DNA of 6,719 nucleotides from Neisseria sicca 4320 (GTDB taxonomy: Bacteria > Pseudomonadota > Gammaproteobacteria > Burkholderiales > Neisseriaceae). The translations under genes and the position numbers were made by a program. Below the pieces are notes generated by a model. The model searched no databases. It was not told the origin of the DNA and saw only the letters and a list, made by a program, of their open reading frames with translations. The stretch lies in the NCBI RefSeq assembly GCF_000193735.1, contig NZ_AEPF01000041.1:1-6719 (forward strand), read 5' to 3'. This document shows, one piece after another, positions 5,586 to 6,719 of the stretch (position 1 is its first letter; the number at the start of each line of letters is the position of its first letter).

Positions 5586-5997
5586 TTACTCATCAGCTAT
5601 TTTGGAATACATATACTCCACGGCTTTAGGTGATAGTGGTGCTTTACACTCGGTGCAATAATCTTTATTAAATGGAGAAATTCCTCTTGAATAAGTTAAA
5701 TTATTAGCATCAATCTCAAATGATTTACCATTAAATTTTTGAAAAGAATGGCAATATGGACATATGCTGGCAATCGGAATATAAATAATACAAAAAAGTA
5801 ATCCAACAACCCAATATATAGTAAATATAATAAAAAAATATCTTTCTTTAAGAAATTATTGTTTGTAACAATTTCTTGGAGGGTTGCCGCACCAAGTATA
5901 CAGGCTACGGAAATAAAAAAATCTTAGGAATTAACATTCTTTTTTGAAATTTTTTCGCAATATACATTGCTTGTTCTTTGTCATCTAATTTTTTCAT
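5586..5997 (-). pseudogene. Putative membrane immunity protein with zinc ribbon, frameshifted in two T7 runs
   Basis: ATG at 5997 overlaps the toxin end by 17 bases and has GGAAGAAG about 10 bases upstream. As written the frame stops after 30 codons. Adding one T to the T7 run at 5921-5915 and one to that at 5838-5832 (minus-strand reading) restores one reading frame of 137 residues to TAA at 5588-5586. The restored protein has a charged N-terminus (MKKLDDKEQAMYIAKKFQKR), one hydrophobic segment (IFFISVACILGAATL), a short polar loop, a second longer one (IFFIIFTIYWVVGLLFCIIY), and a C-terminal domain with CPYC and CTEC pairs about 30 residues apart, which looks like a zinc ribbon. Its place directly after a toxin tail makes it the expected immunity gene. 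An inner-membrane immunity protein is usual for membrane-acting toxins. The two breaks may be homopolymer sequencing errors, true inactivation or phase variation; I cannot tell which. I do not recognise the family. Confidence 0.75.
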
Positions 5998-6719
5998 ATC
6001 TTTTACTTCTTCCGTTCCAAATATCCCATTTCAACATACCACCTATTCCCAATTGAGGTTTAACAACAGATTTAACTTCCCCTCCTCTATACAATGAAGA
6101 TGCTTGATTATCTGGATACTGTCTACCTCCTTGTATGGCAGCAGAATTATTCCACGGCCCTAACTTAAGTTCAGCTTCAACTTTAGTTGACAGTGTCGCA
6201 TTCTTATTGTCAGCTTGCGTACCAAATTGCTTTTCTCCTAAAACTATTTCTGTTGAAGCATTTAAAGTCTTATTCTCATCAATACCTACATGTCTAGTTT
6301 GTTTTGATAATCCTCCTGATAATGCTGCTCCAATACCTAAACCTACACCGCCTTCAGCTTGTACGGACGAACCTCTGTTCCCTAAAGTTACGGTTACTTT
6401 TCCGTTTGCCTGTACACCCACCCCCAGCGCACCTGACAGCTCTCCTTTCAATTCCAAGCCCGTGGGGTAATTATAGTCACGTTTACCCTGATATGTAGAT
6501 CTATCGATCTGATTCCTCAAATTTTGGCATGCTGCAGTATCGATCCCTTTATCACATGCTGCATAAAGTTCTTTCATATTATTAAGCCCAATTTTCTCCC
6601 ATTTTTCATCAACATCAAATTCGCAACGCCAATCGGCTTTGCATGCTCGGAATTCCGCATTTTTCTGGATTCGCTGCCCTTCGCGCAGATGGTTGTTTTC
6701 CACCGCATTCTGTCCCGCC
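5981..6719 (-). CDS. C-terminal end of a TpsA/CdiA-like exoprotein: VENN pretoxin motif plus glycine-rich toxin tail (partial)
   Basis: The frame is open at the window's right edge and reads AGQNAVENN across bases 6718-6692, so the GTG at 6703 is the V of the VENN motif and not a start. VENN marks the pretoxin/toxin border in CdiA and TPS exoproteins, where the C-terminal tail is the toxin delivered to neighbouring cells. Counting from V1, a linker with four cysteines (C21, C27, C50, C59) is typical of the region after VENN. Residues from about 75 to 150 are rich in Gly, Ala, Thr and Val with regular GxGxG spacing (GALGVGVQANGK, GGVGLGIGAALSGG), and the end (GIGGMLKWDIWNGRSKRYEK) is basic. 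I see no known nuclease or deaminase motif. Membrane insertion is inferred from this composition and from the membrane-protein partner downstream. The stop TGA at 5983-5981 lies inside the next gene, which starts at 5997. Whether this is the expressed tpsA or another cassette cannot be told without the upstream sequence. Confidence 0.85.
   Translation of the reverse strand, partial: AGQNAVENNHLREGQRIQKNAEFRACKADWRCEFDVDEKWEKIGLNNMKELYAACDKGIDTAACQNLRNQIDRSTYQGKRDYNYPTGLELKGELSGALGVGVQANGKVTVTLGNRGSSVQAEGGVGLGIGAALSGGLSKQTRHVGIDENKTLNASTEIVLGEKQFGTQADNKNATLSTKVEAELKLGPWNNSAAIQGGRQYPDNQASSLYRGGEVKSVVKPQLGIGGMLKWDIWNGRSKRYEKIR

Noticed and set aside
5850..5877. Inverted repeat AAGAAATT/AATTTCTT within the frameshifted immunity gene
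   Set aside because: AT-rich arms of 8 bases inside coding sequence with no T tail; probably chance.
6135..6498. Plus-strand open frames opposite the glycine-rich toxin tail
   Set aside because: They are proline- and leucine-rich shadows of the VENN-linked frame, with no domain or ribosome site.

Overview
This window looks like part of a polymorphic toxin-immunity array of a two-partner-secretion (TPS, CdiA/FhaB-like) contact-dependent inhibition system from a Neisseriaceae bacterium. The evidence is a VENN pretoxin motif at the right edge, a long haemagglutinin-type cassette of the meningococcal TpsA/TpsC kind, and many Neisseriaceae DNA uptake sequences (DUS). The dominant DUS form is AGGTCGTCTGAA, which from memory is the dialect of the Neisseria mucosa/sicca group. 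Variants AGGCTGCCTGAA and AGGCAGCCTGAA, which I associate with Simonsiella and Kingella, occur at AT-rich spots. The species cannot be fixed from this window.

Every supported gene is on the minus strand, so the array reads from right to left. (1) 6719-5981: C-terminal end of a TpsA/CdiA-like protein, open at the window edge, with VENN motif, a four-cysteine linker and a glycine-rich toxin-like tail. (2) 5997-5586: its likely immunity gene, a predicted two-helix membrane protein with a CPYC/CTEC zinc ribbon, broken by two frameshifts that both fall in T7 runs. (3) 5513-3249: a large headless TpsC-type cassette ending in a variable toxin domain with DHFIKHG and TIHTK motifs. (4) 3247-2858: its putative immunity gene. 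(5) 2849-1752: a short cassette with only the pretoxin module and another toxin tail (SADGTRLYRPP). (6) 1755-1396: an Imm8-like immunity gene overlapping it by ATGA and followed by a terminator. (7) 1287-964: an orphan toxin tail with no pretoxin at all. (8) 964-620: its immunity gene, overlapping by one base. (9) about 260-33: the head of another TpsC-type cassette, disrupted near base 42.

Two long direct repeats tie the array together. A 0.27-kb cassette-head repeat (42-307 and 5295-5562) carries a DUS inverted-repeat terminator. A 0.54-kb pretoxin repeat (2226-2767 and 3615-4156, about nine mismatches by eye) sits immediately before the point where the toxin tails diverge. The model, known from the meningococcal TPS system and inferred here, is that the cassettes are mostly silent donors. 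Recombination across the shared pretoxin swaps a new toxin tail plus its immunity gene onto the expressed tpsA gene. The immunity genes sit tightly against their toxins, so each pair can move and be expressed together. The general system is known; the least familiar part is the glycine-rich toxin with its frameshifted membrane zinc-ribbon partner.
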